From assembly GCA_046160485.1 (NCBI GenBank), contig JBJXGV010000009.1, positions 1 through 64,000 on the forward strand: DNA of 64,000 nt. Reading direction: 5' to 3'. This stretch comes from JBJXGV01 sp046160485. GTDB lineage: Bacteria > Orphanbacterota > Orphanbacteria > JBJXGV01. The notes below the pieces were generated by a model that saw only the letters and a program-made list of their open reading frames with translations, was not told where the DNA came from and did not search any database. The position numbers and the translations under genes are program-made. This document shows positions 26,553-35,713 of this stretch, piece after piece (within the stretch, counting starts at the first letter, position 1; the number at the start of each line of letters is the position of its first letter).

Positions 26553-27827
26553 ATGACGGGGATGGCAATCCGAGAGCGAATGAACCCACGCGCGGTTCCC
26601 AGGTTCCTCATGATCTGCGCTGCGACGCTCTTGCTCGCCGCGGCGCTCGCACGCGGTGTCGCGGCGCAATCGTCGGAGCCGGTGCTCATCAGTCTTGATG
26701 CCGACAACGCGAGCGTGTCGACCGTGCTGCAGACTCTCGCGAGTCGTAGCGGGCTCAACATCGCGACGTCGCCGGAAGTGCAGGCGCAGACGATTTCGAT
26801 TCACCTGAAGAACACGCCGTTCGACGAGGCGCTCGATCTGACCGTGCGCGCCGCGGGCTTCGGCTACCAGCGCTTCGGCAACTCGATCCTCGTCGGCAAC
26901 GCCGATCGTCTCGAGAAGGAGATCGGGTCGGTGTCGTTCATCGCCGACTTGCAATACGCCGAGGCGACGGAAGTGAAGAAGCTCATCGAGGTGCTCACGA
27001 AAAACGTCGAGGTCGACTTGCAGGGGAATCGCATCGTCGCGATGGGTTCGCCGTTCGTCATCGACCAGATCAAGAATGTCGTCGCAACGGTCGACCGGCC
27101 GCCGCGCTCCGTGATGATCCAGTCGCGCGTCATCGAGGTGAGTTCATCGAACCTCGAGGAGATGGGAATTCAGTGGGACAAGATCACGAAGATGTCGACG
27201 ATTCTCACGGAGGGCGACCCAGGCCCGAGCCGCAACGACGAAGTGCCCGAGAATCTCAACTTCGAGAAGGGCGACGAGTACCAAGACATCTACCGGCAGG
27301 CGGAGGCGATCGAGGTCGCGCTCGACCTGTTGGTGACGAACGGCAACGCGAAGATTCTTGCCGATGCGAAGGTCGTGGCGCTCGAGAATCGCCGTGCGGA
27401 GATTTTCATCGGCGACGACATCCCGGTCGTGATCACGAGTCTTTCGGGAGCCGGCGGTTTCGCGGCGCAGCAGATTCAGCTTGAGCACATCAAGGTGGGA
27501 ATCGAGCTCAACGTGCTGCCGCGCGTGTCGTCTGGAAATGAAATCACGATGCTCGTCGAGCCGAAGGTGAGTTCGATCGTCGAGTTCATCGGGCCCGACA
27601 ACGATCTGCCGCGCACGTCGGAGCGGAAGGCGACGACGACAGTGCGCACGCAGAGCGGCCGCACGATCTACGTCGGCGGCTTGCAGAGCGAGGACACGAA
27701 GAAGACCGTGCAGAAGGTGCCGCTTCTGGGGAGCATCCCGTACCTCGGAGCGCTCTTCCGGCACACGCGCGACGAAGTGCAGCGGCGCGACCTGATCATC
27801 GAACTGACACCGACAATCATCGAGTAG
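26553..27827 (+). CDS. pilQ: Type IV pilus secretin
   Basis: 424 residues, short for PilQ. A signal peptide (about 20-38) is followed by an STN-like N domain (VSTVLQTLASRSGLNIATSP), one N1-type domain with ADLQYAEATEVKKLIEVL, and the secretin core (VMIQSRVIEVSSSNLEEMGIQW...ELTPTIIE). AMIN domains seen in longer PilQ proteins are absent. It forms the outer-membrane gate for the pilus. GAGGAG lies seven bases before the ATG; the upstream in-frame sequence overlaps pilP and is spurious. Confidence 0.92.
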   Translation: MTGMAIRERMNPRAVPRFLMICAATLLLAAALARGVAAQSSEPVLISLDADNASVSTVLQTLASRSGLNIATSPEVQAQTISIHLKNTPFDEALDLTVRAAGFGYQRFGNSILVGNADRLEKEIGSVSFIADLQYAEATEVKKLIEVLTKNVEVDLQGNRIVAMGSPFVIDQIKNVVATVDRPPRSVMIQSRVIEVSSSNLEEMGIQWDKITKMSTILTEGDPGPSRNDEVPENLNFEKGDEYQDIYRQAEAIEVALDLLVTNGNAKILADAKVVALENRRAEIFIGDDIPVVITSLSGAGGFAAQQIQLEHIKVGIELNVLPRVSSGNEITMLVEPKVSSIVEFIGPDNDLPRTSERKATTTVRTQSGRTIYVGGLQSEDTKKTVQKVPLLGSIPYLGALFRHTRDEVQRRDLIIELTPTIIE

Positions 27828-27869
27828 CGCGCGGCGAACGCCGCGGTAAGCGGAAATAGGAGCACCGAG

Positions 27870-28940
27870 ATGGACATCATCGCAATCGCGAAAGAAGCAG
27901 TCGCCGCCGGGGCGTCGGACATTCTGATTTCCGCCGACTCGCCCGTGATGCTTCACGTCGACGGCGTGCTCCGGCCGCACTCGAACGGCATGCTGCTTAC
28001 GGAAGAGATGGCCAGCAATCTCATCTACCAGTTCCTGACGATGGAGCAGCGGAAGACGCTCGAGAACGAGCGCGAGCTCGACGCCGGTTACAACATCAAG
28101 GATTTCGCGCGATTCCGCGTCAGCGTCTACTACCAGAAGGGTTCGCTCGCGGCGGCGCTGCGCCTTGTGCCGCTGCGCATTCCGCTCCCTTCCGAGCTGG
28201 GCTTCCCGCCGGATTTCTTGGCGCGCGTTCGCAATCTTCCGAACGGACTCGTTCTCTTCACGGGGCCGACGGGCGCCGGCAAGTCGACGTCGATCGCGTC
28301 GCTCATCGAGCTGATCAATACCGAGGGCGGCGTTTCGAAGCACGTCATCACGATCGAAGACCCGATCGAGTTCGTGTTCAAGCCGAAGCAGTGCGTCATC
28401 GATCAGCGCGAGATCGGACGCGACACGTTCTCGTACGTGCACGGGCTGCGGAGCGCGCTGCGTTCGCTGCCGCACGTGATCTTCGTCGGCGAGATGCGCG
28501 ATCGCGATACGATCGAGATCGCGTTGCGCGCTGCCGAAACCGGCAACCTCGTCATCTCGACGCTTGCGACCGCGTCGGCCGCGAAGACGATCAACCGCAT
28601 CGTCGACATCTTCCCGGTCGAGCACCAATCGGAGATTCGCACGCGCCTCGCGCTCTCGCTCAAGGTCGTCGTGTCGCAGGTGCTCCTGCCGCGCGTCGAC
28701 ATCGCGGGCCGCATCGCCGCGCGCGAAGTGATGTTCGTGACGAACTCGATCGCGAACCTCGTGCGCGAGGGCAAGATTCACCAGATCCCGAACGTGATCG
28801 CGACGGCGGCGCGCGACGGCATGGTTCTCATGGACGATTCGCTCGCGTCGCTCTTGTCGGCGGGCGCGATCGACGCGGCGACCGCAATGACGTATGCGGT
28901 CGACCTCGAGAAGATCAAACCGGCGCTGAAGCGTCGATAG
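27870..28940 (+). CDS. PilT-like ATPase lacking the histidine box
   Basis: 356 residues aligned end to end with the retraction ATPase PilT: Walker A GPTGAGKST (132-140), Asp box EDPIEF (163-168), Walker B glutamate in GEMRD (Glu208) and the C-terminal AIANLVREGKIHQI helix. Yet the normally invariant His-box histidines are gone: GN at 225-226 instead of GH, and TLAT at 231-234 instead of TLHT. The ALREDPDVI stretch reads ALRSLPHVI. It may be a PilU-type accessory ATPase or a weak or altered retraction motor. No second PilT is in the window. It lies 42 bases after pilQ. Confidence 0.88.
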   Translation: MDIIAIAKEAVAAGASDILISADSPVMLHVDGVLRPHSNGMLLTEEMASNLIYQFLTMEQRKTLENERELDAGYNIKDFARFRVSVYYQKGSLAAALRLVPLRIPLPSELGFPPDFLARVRNLPNGLVLFTGPTGAGKSTSIASLIELINTEGGVSKHVITIEDPIEFVFKPKQCVIDQREIGRDTFSYVHGLRSALRSLPHVIFVGEMRDRDTIEIALRAAETGNLVISTLATASAAKTINRIVDIFPVEHQSEIRTRLALSLKVVVSQVLLPRVDIAGRIAAREVMFVTNSIANLVREGKIHQIPNVIATAARDGMVLMDDSLASLLSAGAIDAATAMTYAVDLEKIKPALKRR

Positions 28941-28948
28941 GCGGACCG

Positions 28949-29773
28949 ATGAATCTCTTCGAGAAACTGCGCGGCGCACCGAAGGAGGAGAATCGTCTCC
29001 AGCATTTGGCGCGTGCGTGGGACAAGATGCGCGGGCATGTGCTGGCGACCGGCTCCGCGTCGACTCCGGAGGCCGAAGAGAACTTTCTTGCGCTCAAGCG
29101 CGAGATCGGGCAAGAACTCAACGCGCTGCAAGTGCAGTTCGGCTCCGCGGATCTCAACCGCGAGGCCGGGCAGGCCGCGGCGCGCATCCGTCATTTCCTC
29201 GCGCAGGCGCCCACGCTCAAGAGTCTCGAGATCGCGCGCGACAAAGACCGCGAAGGGATGGAGAAGGCGTGGCACGGCGTTTTTCTGATTCTGGCCGAGC
29301 TTTCGGGGGCAGCGCAGGCGAGGCCGGCAAACGGTGCGCAGATCCTAGGCCGGTCGCGCGCGAGCGCACAAAGTGCGGCGAGCGCAGCGATGCTCGGTTG
29401 GCCGCGCGCGAAGGCGTCGCGCTCGAATCCGCTCCTGCGAATCGCGACGACCGTCGGGCGCTGGATCGTGATGCTCGTGCTTCTCGGCGTGATCCTCCTC
29501 CTCGGCTACATCATCGCCGAGAAACTCTTCCTGCTTGGAATGCCGAAGCAGTACATAAGCGCGATTCCGGGAGCGGAAGGGTTCGTCGCCCGCGCCGGAG
29601 AGTTCTGGCAACAGACCACGCAGGCCGTCGATGCCTTCGCCAAGCAAATCGCCCCCGGATTGTATTTGCCGGCCGCCGCCTACATTCGCACGCACCCCGC
29701 GAATGTCGAGATCGGGCTCTTCCTCTTCGCGGCGATGCTCGTCTGCTACATGATCTTTATTCGCACGCGCTAG
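28949..29773 (+). CDS. Membrane protein of unknown function in the pilus operon
   Basis: 274 residues from the ATG eight bases after the PilT-like gene; the upstream in-frame extension overlaps that gene. A cytoplasmic, helix-rich N-terminal half (about 1-135, RLQHLARAWDKMRG, EENFLALKREIGQELNALQVQF) is followed by two membrane helices (about 172-192 and 250-270) joined by a segment of roughly 58 residues. I recognise no family. Tight spacing suggests that it acts with the atypical ATPase or ends the pilus operon. Confidence 0.75.
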   Translation: MNLFEKLRGAPKEENRLQHLARAWDKMRGHVLATGSASTPEAEENFLALKREIGQELNALQVQFGSADLNREAGQAAARIRHFLAQAPTLKSLEIARDKDREGMEKAWHGVFLILAELSGAAQARPANGAQILGRSRASAQSAASAAMLGWPRAKASRSNPLLRIATTVGRWIVMLVLLGVILLLGYIIAEKLFLLGMPKQYISAIPGAEGFVARAGEFWQQTTQAVDAFAKQIAPGLYLPAAAYIRTHPANVEIGLFLFAAMLVCYMIFIRTR

Positions 29774-29784
29774 GGCGCTCTGCC

Positions 29785-29813
29785 TTGACACGTTTTCGCC
29801 GCCGGTCTACCGT
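29785..29813 (+). promoter_or_regulatory. Possible promoter of the metal-uptake operon
   Basis: A perfect TTGACA at 29785-29790 is followed by a 17-base spacer and TACCGT, a poor -10. It lies just before the first gene of the zinc-type operon. No Zur-like AT-rich palindrome is visible. Confidence 0.3.
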
Positions 29814-29846
29814 CGGCGCGTCGCTGCCACCTCCGCGGCGGCATTC

Positions 29847-30212
29847 GTGCGAGGCACAACCCACGTGATTCAGAAGCGGCTCAATACCCTCCTCTCGCTC
29901 GCGCTCGCGCTCGCGCTCGTCATCGAGCCGGTCGCGATGACGCTCCACGCGATGCACCACGTTGTGCGGGACGTCCCTGTTGAATTCGTCGCGCACAACG
30001 AGGCCGATCACGCGTCTCACACTACGGTCGACCAGCACCACGCCTGCGGGCTTTGCGTCCAGACGAAGTGCGCCGACGCGATCGGCGCCGCCGTCCCGAA
30101 CGGCGCGTGCTTCGAGCACGAGTCTGGCCGCGTGTTCTTCGTCGAGCACGACGCGCCGTCGACGCGCGATGCCTCGACCGCTCCTTCGCGCGCTCCACCC
30201 TCTCTCGTCTAG
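29847..30212 (+). CDS. Small His/Cys-rich secreted protein
   Basis: 121 residues from the GTG at 29847; a second GTG at 29865 is also possible. A hydrophobic N-terminal segment (LNTLLSLALALALVIEPVAM) looks like a signal peptide or anchor. The rest has about ten histidines plus a HHACGLCVQTKC cluster, suggesting metal binding. It precedes an outer-membrane barrel candidate, a metal-binding protein and an ABC permease, so a zinc-handling role is likely but inferred. No named family recognised. Confidence 0.65.
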   Translation: MRGTTHVIQKRLNTLLSLALALALVIEPVAMTLHAMHHVVRDVPVEFVAHNEADHASHTTVDQHHACGLCVQTKCADAIGAAVPNGACFEHESGRVFFVEHDAPSTRDASTAPSRAPPSLV

Positions 30213-30317
30213 CGCTCCGCGATCACTCACGGCGATTCGCGCCTCCGGCGTTCCCCGGAGAGCGCCGCCGTTCGCATTCGGACCATCCGGCTCCGCTGGA
30301 TCGAGAGAGGATTACCC

Positions 30318-31502
30318 ATGTTCAGAGTCGCATGCGCAATTGCGGTCGCTTTGGCGATCGCAGCCGGCACGGGTGCGCGCGCGTTCGCGCAGCCGGCCTC
30401 CACGCTCACATCTCCATCCGTGTCCGCGCCCGCATCCACAGGCCCGGCGCGCGGCAACATCCTCAACCCCGACATCTCCGTCGTCGGGTGGATTCAGTAC
30501 GCGACGGACGACTTGAGCACCGAAGAGGAGGAGGGGGAAATTGGCGCGTCGCCAAAGAGCGCGCGCGCCGGGCGTGCCGCGCAAGCCGACGAGAGCGAGA
30601 GCGATCCGCCCGTCACGCAGGTCCGCGAGGTGGAACTCGGACTTCAGTCCGCGATCGATCCGTACAGCCGCGCGGATATTTTCATCGCGTTTTCTCCGGA
30701 GGAAGGCGTCGACGTGGAGGAGGCGTATCTCACATTCCTCTCGCTGCCGGGCAGCGTGCAGGCGCGGCTCGGGAAACATCGCAGCTTCGTGAGCCGCTTC
30801 AATCGCACGCATCCGCCGGAGGCGGCGTTCGCGACGCGCCCGCTCGTCACCGAATTGTTCTTCGGCGAGGAAGGCCTCTTCGTGGAGGGAGGGTCGCTCT
30901 CGCGTCTCGTCCCGAATCCGTGGGACCTCTATGTCAACATCGACGTCGAGTTCTCGAACGCGCCGGAGGAGGGCGCCGTCTTCGCCCCCGCGGATCGCGA
31001 GGATCTCCTTTTCGGCGGGCGCGCGAGCGCCTTCGCGGATCTCTCGGAGGCGGTCAACGTGACCCTCGGCACGTCGTTCTATCGCGGTCCCGCGAAGGTA
31101 GAAGAAGACGCGGCGGCGCGGCACGCGACGCTTTCGGGCGGCGACGTCACGCTGCGATGGAAGGATCCGCGGCGCGCAACGTACCGCTCGTTTCTCTGGG
31201 CGACGGAGATGCTGAGCGCGTCGGATGGCGAAAGCGCCCGCGCGACGGGGTTGTTCACGCACGCCGAGTACCAGTTCGCGCGGCGGTGGCGTACCGGCGC
31301 GCGCTATGACTGGACCGAGATCCCCGCTGCGGGCGCCGCGCACGAGTCCGGCGTTCTCGGCTACATCACGTTCAACCCGAGCGAATTCTCACTCTTCTCG
31401 GCGCAGTTCGCCGCGGTCCGCGACGAAGCTGGCGAATGGGATCAGCGGCTCTACGGAAAAGTCACCTTCAGCATGGGCCCGCACGGCGGCCACGCCTTCT
31501 AA
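30318..31502 (+). CDS. Outer-membrane beta-barrel protein, metal-operon associated
   Basis: 394 residues. A signal peptide ending near AFAQP is followed by a long stretch of alternating amphipathic strands (REVELGLQSAIDPYSRADIFIAF, VNVTLGTSFYRG, GLFTHAEYQFARRWRTGARYDW) and a C-terminus ending in HGGHAF with terminal Phe, the outer-membrane insertion signature. Related barrel proteins accompany zinc-uptake genes. It lacks a TonB box or plug domain, so passive diffusion is more likely than energised uptake. It lies 12 bases before the binding-protein gene. Confidence 0.75.
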   Translation: MFRVACAIAVALAIAAGTGARAFAQPASTLTSPSVSAPASTGPARGNILNPDISVVGWIQYATDDLSTEEEEGEIGASPKSARAGRAAQADESESDPPVTQVREVELGLQSAIDPYSRADIFIAFSPEEGVDVEEAYLTFLSLPGSVQARLGKHRSFVSRFNRTHPPEAAFATRPLVTELFFGEEGLFVEGGSLSRLVPNPWDLYVNIDVEFSNAPEEGAVFAPADREDLLFGGRASAFADLSEAVNVTLGTSFYRGPAKVEEDAAARHATLSGGDVTLRWKDPRRATYRSFLWATEMLSASDGESARATGLFTHAEYQFARRWRTGARYDWTEIPAAGAAHESGVLGYITFNPSEFSLFSAQFAAVRDEAGEWDQRLYGKVTFSMGPHGGHAF

Positions 31503-31514
31503 GGAGAACGAGCG

Positions 31515-32462
31515 ATGATGAAAAATCGATTCCGGGTCTTCGCGGCGGCGGTGGCCGCATTCATGAGTGTGTGCGTTGCGAGTAGCGGGGCCATCGCGGC
31601 GCCGCTTCGCGTCGTCACGACGACCGAAGATATCGCGGCGATCGCGCGCGAAGTTGGCGGCGGCCTGATCGAGGTCGAGGCGCTTGCGCGCGGCTATCAA
31701 GACCCGCACTTCGTCGACGCGAAGCCGTCGTTTCTCGTGAAGTTGTCGAAGGCGGATCTGTTCGTGCAGGTCGGCGGCGAACTCGAGGTCGGATGGGTGC
31801 CGGTGCTTCTCAACAACGCGCGCAATCCGCGAGTCGCGCCCGGCGGCAAGGGTTTCGTCGACGCGTCCGCGAACGTTCAAAAGCTGGAGGTGCCGGCGAA
31901 CGTCACGCGCGCGGCGGGAGACGTGCATCCGTACGGAAACCCGCACACCTGGCTCGCGCCCGCGAACGGTGCGCTCATCGCGGCGACGCTGCGCGACGCG
32001 TTTTCCGCGGCGGCGCCGGAACACGCCGCCGAGTTCGCGTCGCGCACCGCCGATTTCGAGCGGCGTCTCGCGGAGAAGCGCGCGGTCTGGGAAGCGAAGG
32101 CCAAGGCGATCGGACTGACGGGCGCGCCGGTCGTTACCTATCATCGATCGTGGACCTACTTCGCGGCCGCGTTCGGCTGCGATGTCGTTGATTTCGTGGA
32201 GCCGCGTCCCGGCGTGCCGCCAACGCCGTCGCACATTCGCGAACTGGAAAATCTGATGCGGATCAAGTCGGTGAAGATCCTGATTGTCGAGCCGTACTTC
32301 GACGTGAAGCTGCCGGAGAAGATCGCGCGCGACACGGGCGCGACGCTTGTGATTCTGCCGCCGTCGGTCGGTGCGGAGCCTGCGATCAAGACGTACTTCG
32401 ATCTGTTCGATCGACAGCTTGCGATTCTGGAAGCCGCGATCGTGGCGCCGAGCGGGTCATGA
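31515..32462 (+). CDS. Metal ABC transporter substrate-binding protein (ZnuA-like)
   Basis: 315 residues. Signal peptide 1-29, then a cluster A-I/SBP fold with metal-ligand candidates His65 (QDPHFVDAKPS), His144 (GNPHTWLAP), a later His in TYHRSW and an acidic residue in VEPYFD. This pattern is typical of zinc or manganese binding proteins. The usual His-rich loop of ZnuA is absent. The stop overlaps the permease start (ATGA). Confidence 0.9.
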   Translation: MMKNRFRVFAAAVAAFMSVCVASSGAIAAPLRVVTTTEDIAAIAREVGGGLIEVEALARGYQDPHFVDAKPSFLVKLSKADLFVQVGGELEVGWVPVLLNNARNPRVAPGGKGFVDASANVQKLEVPANVTRAAGDVHPYGNPHTWLAPANGALIAATLRDAFSAAAPEHAAEFASRTADFERRLAEKRAVWEAKAKAIGLTGAPVVTYHRSWTYFAAAFGCDVVDFVEPRPGVPPTPSHIRELENLMRIKSVKILIVEPYFDVKLPEKIARDTGATLVILPPSVGAEPAIKTYFDLFDRQLAILEAAIVAPSGS

Positions 32463-33286
32463 TCGACGCCCTCCCGTTTCTCGCGTGGCCCTTCGCAGCG
32501 TGCCTCGTGCTCACGGGGATTCACGCGTATCTCGGGCTTCACGTCGTCGAACGGCAGGTCATTTTCGTCGACCTGTCGCTTGCGCAAATTGCCGCGCTCG
32601 GCACGACGATCGCGTTCCTCGCCGGCCACGATCTTCACGGCCAGACCGCGTACTTCTTCTCGCTCGGTTTCACGCTGCTCGGCGCGTTGATCTTCGCGCT
32701 GTCTCGCGGCACGAGCCGGCGTGTTCCGCAGGAGGCTGTGATCGGAATCGTCTACGCGGTGTGCGCCGCGGTTTCAATTCTCATCGTCGATCGTTCGCCG
32801 GAAGGCACCGAGCATCTGAAGTACATCCTCGTCGGCAATCTGCTCGCGGTGTCGCCGCAGGAAGTCGCGAAGATGGCGGTGCTCTACGGCGTGGTCGGCT
32901 GGCTGCACTGGATTTGGCGGCGTCCGTTTCTGGCGATCTCTACGAATCCGGCCGGCGACGAGGCGCGGCGGCTTCGCGTGCGGCTCTGGGATTTTCTCTT
33001 CTACGCGACGTTCGGGCTCGTCGTGACCTCGTCCGTAGCGATCGCGGGCGTGCTGCTCGTCTTCTCGTTCCTGATCGTGCCGGCGGTGACGGCGATGCTC
33101 TTGGCGCGTGGCGTCGGCGCGCGCCTCGCGATCGGTTGGGCGATGGGCCTCGTCGTCAGCGTGCTCGGCATCTTCCTTTCGTACGCGCTCGACATGCCGA
33201 CTGGCGCTTCGGTGATCGCGACGTTCGGAGTCGTTCTCGCGCTCGTCGCCGTGGGGAGGGCGATCGTGATGCGTCGCGCGACGTAG
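32459..33286 (+). CDS. Metal ABC transporter permease (ZnuB/MntB-like)
   Basis: 275 residues with about seven to eight membrane segments, an ABC-3 family permease (LGLHVVERQVIFVDLSLAQIAALG near the N-terminus, SVAIAGVLLVFSFLIVPAVTAMLL near the C-terminus). It moves divalent metal, probably zinc, from the periplasmic binding protein into the cytoplasm. The cognate ATPase gene is missing from the operon: the next gene is pabB, and the preceding ones are secreted proteins. Confidence 0.92.
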   Translation: MIDALPFLAWPFAACLVLTGIHAYLGLHVVERQVIFVDLSLAQIAALGTTIAFLAGHDLHGQTAYFFSLGFTLLGALIFALSRGTSRRVPQEAVIGIVYAVCAAVSILIVDRSPEGTEHLKYILVGNLLAVSPQEVAKMAVLYGVVGWLHWIWRRPFLAISTNPAGDEARRLRVRLWDFLFYATFGLVVTSSVAIAGVLLVFSFLIVPAVTAMLLARGVGARLAIGWAMGLVVSVLGIFLSYALDMPTGASVIATFGVVLALVAVGRAIVMRRAT

Positions 33287-33352
33287 GCACGCGACGAGCG
33301 CGCCGGCGCGCGCCCGTGGAAGTGGTGCGCCGTCCGTGGGACAATCGCGGCC

Positions 33353-34966
33353 ATGAAAGCGGGGCCAGGGTTTTGGACGCAGGAGGTGCAGCCCGCGCCT
33401 TCGCTCGCGATGCTCGCGCGCGCGGCCGACGCGGCGCCGTGGAGCTTCGTGCTCGCGAGCGGCGGAAAAACCGGGCGGCGCAGCCGGTTCACGATTCTCG
33501 CGTTCGACCCGTTTCTCGTCGTGCGCGGTGCGTCCGACGCGGCGTGCGGCGCGCGCATCGAGTGGCGCGCGAATGCCGAGGAAGCGCTCGCGTCGCCGGC
33601 CGTGGCGGAGATCGCGCGCCTTGCGGGTGGAACGCCGCGCGCGGGCGCCGCGCCCGCCGCCGCGATCGCGATCAACCCGCCGCTCGTGACGGCATGGAGC
33701 GAGACGCTCACCGACCCGCTGCCGCTTTTGCGCGCGCTTCTCGCCGCGTTTCCGACGCCGCCGTCGCCGGCGCATCCGCCCTTCACGGGCGGCCTCGCGG
33801 GCTGGTTCGGCTACGACCTCGGCCGCGCGTTCGAACGCGTTCCCGAGCGTGCACCGGATCCGCTGGCGCTGCCGAGCTTCGCGCTCGGCTACTACGATGT
33901 CGTTGTCGTGATCGACAACCTCACGCGCAAGGCGATGGCGATCGCGACGGGATATCCGGAGCGCGATGCCGCGCGGCGCGAACGCCGTGCCGCGGCGCGG
34001 CTTGCGCAGTGCGCCGCCGCGCTCGCCGTGGCGCGCGAGCCGGAGCGCGCGCCCAGCGCGTTCCTGCCCGCGGAAGTTTCGCTCGACACGATTCGCTCCA
34101 ATCTCACGCACGATCGGTATCTCGAAGCCGTTCGCCGCGTGAAGAACCTCATTCGCGCCGGCGACATCTTCCAGGCGAACGTGACGCAGCGCCTTCGTTG
34201 GGGCGCGCCGGACGATCCTGCTGCGTGGTTTACCGAGCTACTCGATCGCCACCCGGTTGCTTTCGCCGCGTTCGCGCGCTGCGAGCGCGATGCGAGCGGC
34301 GCGCCGTATCACATCGTGTCGCTCTCACCCGAGCGGTTCCTACGCGTGTCGGGCGATTACATCGAGACGGTGCCGATCAAAGGGACGCGCCCGCGGAGCG
34401 CCGATCGCGCCGCCGACGAACGCGCCGCGCGCGACCTCCTCGCATCACCAAAAGACCGCGCCGAACTTGTCATGATCGTCGATCTGTTGCGCAACGACTT
34501 GGGACGCGTCGCGGTTTCCGGAAGCGTGAGCGTTCCGGAGATCTACGCGCTCGAGTCCTACACGACCGTGCATCACCTCGTCGCGCGCATCACCGCGCGG
34601 CTGCGGCCGGGGCTCGGCGCGCTCGACGCGTTGCGCGCCGCGTTTCCCGGCGGCTCGATCTCGGGCGCGCCGAAGATTCGCGCGATGGAAATTCTCGCCG
34701 AGGTCGAACCGCACGCGCGCGGGCTTTTCATGGGCGCGATCGGGTATGTCGGCGCGAACGGAGAGATGGACACGTCGATCGCGATTCGCACGGCTGTGGT
34801 TGCCGATGGCGTCGCGCACCTGCAAGTCGGCGGAGGTGTCGTACACGATTCGCGCGCGGAGGACGAGTATCAGGAGTCGCTGCACAAAGCGGCGGCGTTT
34901 CTCGGGCGCGTGCCGCGCGAGATCAGCGACGCGCCTGCGAAGAACGCCGCGCTCCGGCCGGCGTAG
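33353..34966 (+). CDS. pabB: Aminodeoxychorismate synthase component I
   Basis: 537 residues of the chorismate-binding family. The active-site motif is PIKGTRPR, with the Lys that marks PabB; anthranilate synthase has Ala there (PIAGT). Also present: QANVTQRL, the EDEYQESLHKAAA metal/substrate end motif and FPGGSISGAPKIRAME. The product is 4-amino-4-deoxychorismate for folate, made with ammonia from a glutaminase (PabA) not found here; the lyase PabC is also absent. The start is the ATG 66 bases after the permease gene. Confidence 0.93.
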   Translation: MKAGPGFWTQEVQPAPSLAMLARAADAAPWSFVLASGGKTGRRSRFTILAFDPFLVVRGASDAACGARIEWRANAEEALASPAVAEIARLAGGTPRAGAAPAAAIAINPPLVTAWSETLTDPLPLLRALLAAFPTPPSPAHPPFTGGLAGWFGYDLGRAFERVPERAPDPLALPSFALGYYDVVVVIDNLTRKAMAIATGYPERDAARRERRAAARLAQCAAALAVAREPERAPSAFLPAEVSLDTIRSNLTHDRYLEAVRRVKNLIRAGDIFQANVTQRLRWGAPDDPAAWFTELLDRHPVAFAAFARCERDASGAPYHIVSLSPERFLRVSGDYIETVPIKGTRPRSADRAADERAARDLLASPKDRAELVMIVDLLRNDLGRVAVSGSVSVPEIYALESYTTVHHLVARITARLRPGLGALDALRAAFPGGSISGAPKIRAMEILAEVEPHARGLFMGAIGYVGANGEMDTSIAIRTAVVADGVAHLQVGGGVVHDSRAEDEYQESLHKAAAFLGRVPREISDAPAKNAALRPA

Positions 34967-35023
34967 CGCACGAAGCGGGTGCGGGGCGAGCCTGGTGCGG
35001 GGCGCACACGGACGCGCGCCCGC

Positions 35024-35713
35024 CTAGGCCGGAAAGGTCGACGCCGCGGCGACGGCGGCGACGAAGCGCGCGAGCTTCGCCTCGGAGAGCCGGCCGGCTT
35101 CGCGCACTCCCGAACAGAGATCGACGCCGAACGGGCGCACCGCGCGAATCGCTTCCCCCACGTTGCTCTCCGTCAGACCGCCGGCGAGGAACACGGGAAC
35201 GGGCGACTCGTCGACGATCCGCCGGCTGAGTTGCCAATCGTGCGTTCGCCCGGTGCCGCCGAGTTCCTTCACGGCAAGCGACGGATTCCCCGAGTCGAGA
35301 AGAAGCGCGTCGACGCGCGTCGCGGCGTCGAGCGCCTCGGCTACCGATGCGTCGCTCCGCACGTGAATCACCTGAACGATGCGGATGCCGCGGAGCGCTT
35401 CGCGAAGACGCACATGTCCATTCGGCGCGACGGCGTCGCAGAGTTGCACCGTGTTGACCCCGGTGTGGCGCTGCTGCTCGATGATCGCGTCGGCGTCGAT
35501 GCGGCTTGTCAGAAGAAACGACGCGACGCCGGGCGGAATGCGTCGCGCGATCTCGGCGATCGTGTCGTCGTCGATCACGCCGGGCCCGCTCGGCATCGCC
35601 GACACGAGTCCGAGCGCCGACGCGCCGTAGCGAATCGCAAGAGCGGCCTCGTCGATCGAGCTGATGCAGCAAATCTTCATGCGCGGCCGGGCGATGTTCG
35701 ACGTCTGCGCCAT
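35024..35713 (-). CDS. trpF: Phosphoribosylanthranilate isomerase-like protein
   Basis: 229 residues of the TrpF TIM-barrel family. The catalytic Cys is kept (KICC at 13-16, consensus KICG), as are an Asp in ALLLDS and the GTGRTHDW, LAGGLTESNV and GVDLCSGVREAG blocks. The conserved SPR of strand 2 is replaced by SGPGVI. Either a true tryptophan-pathway isomerase or a divergent relative; no other trp gene lies nearby. An alternative start is ATG 35680. The start overlaps the preceding gene's stop by one base (TGATG). Confidence 0.78.
   Translation of the reverse strand: MAQTSNIARPRMKICCISSIDEAALAIRYGASALGLVSAMPSGPGVIDDDTIAEIARRIPPGVASFLLTSRIDADAIIEQQRHTGVNTVQLCDAVAPNGHVRLREALRGIRIVQVIHVRSDASVAEALDAATRVDALLLDSGNPSLAVKELGGTGRTHDWQLSRRIVDESPVPVFLAGGLTESNVGEAIRAVRPFGVDLCSGVREAGRLSEAKLARFVAAVAAASTFPA

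Noticed and set aside
34978..35004. Direct repeat GGTGCGGGGCG between pabB and the trpF-like gene
   Set aside because: Two short copies in a convergent GC-rich gap; no target-site duplication or element boundary, and easily explained by composition.
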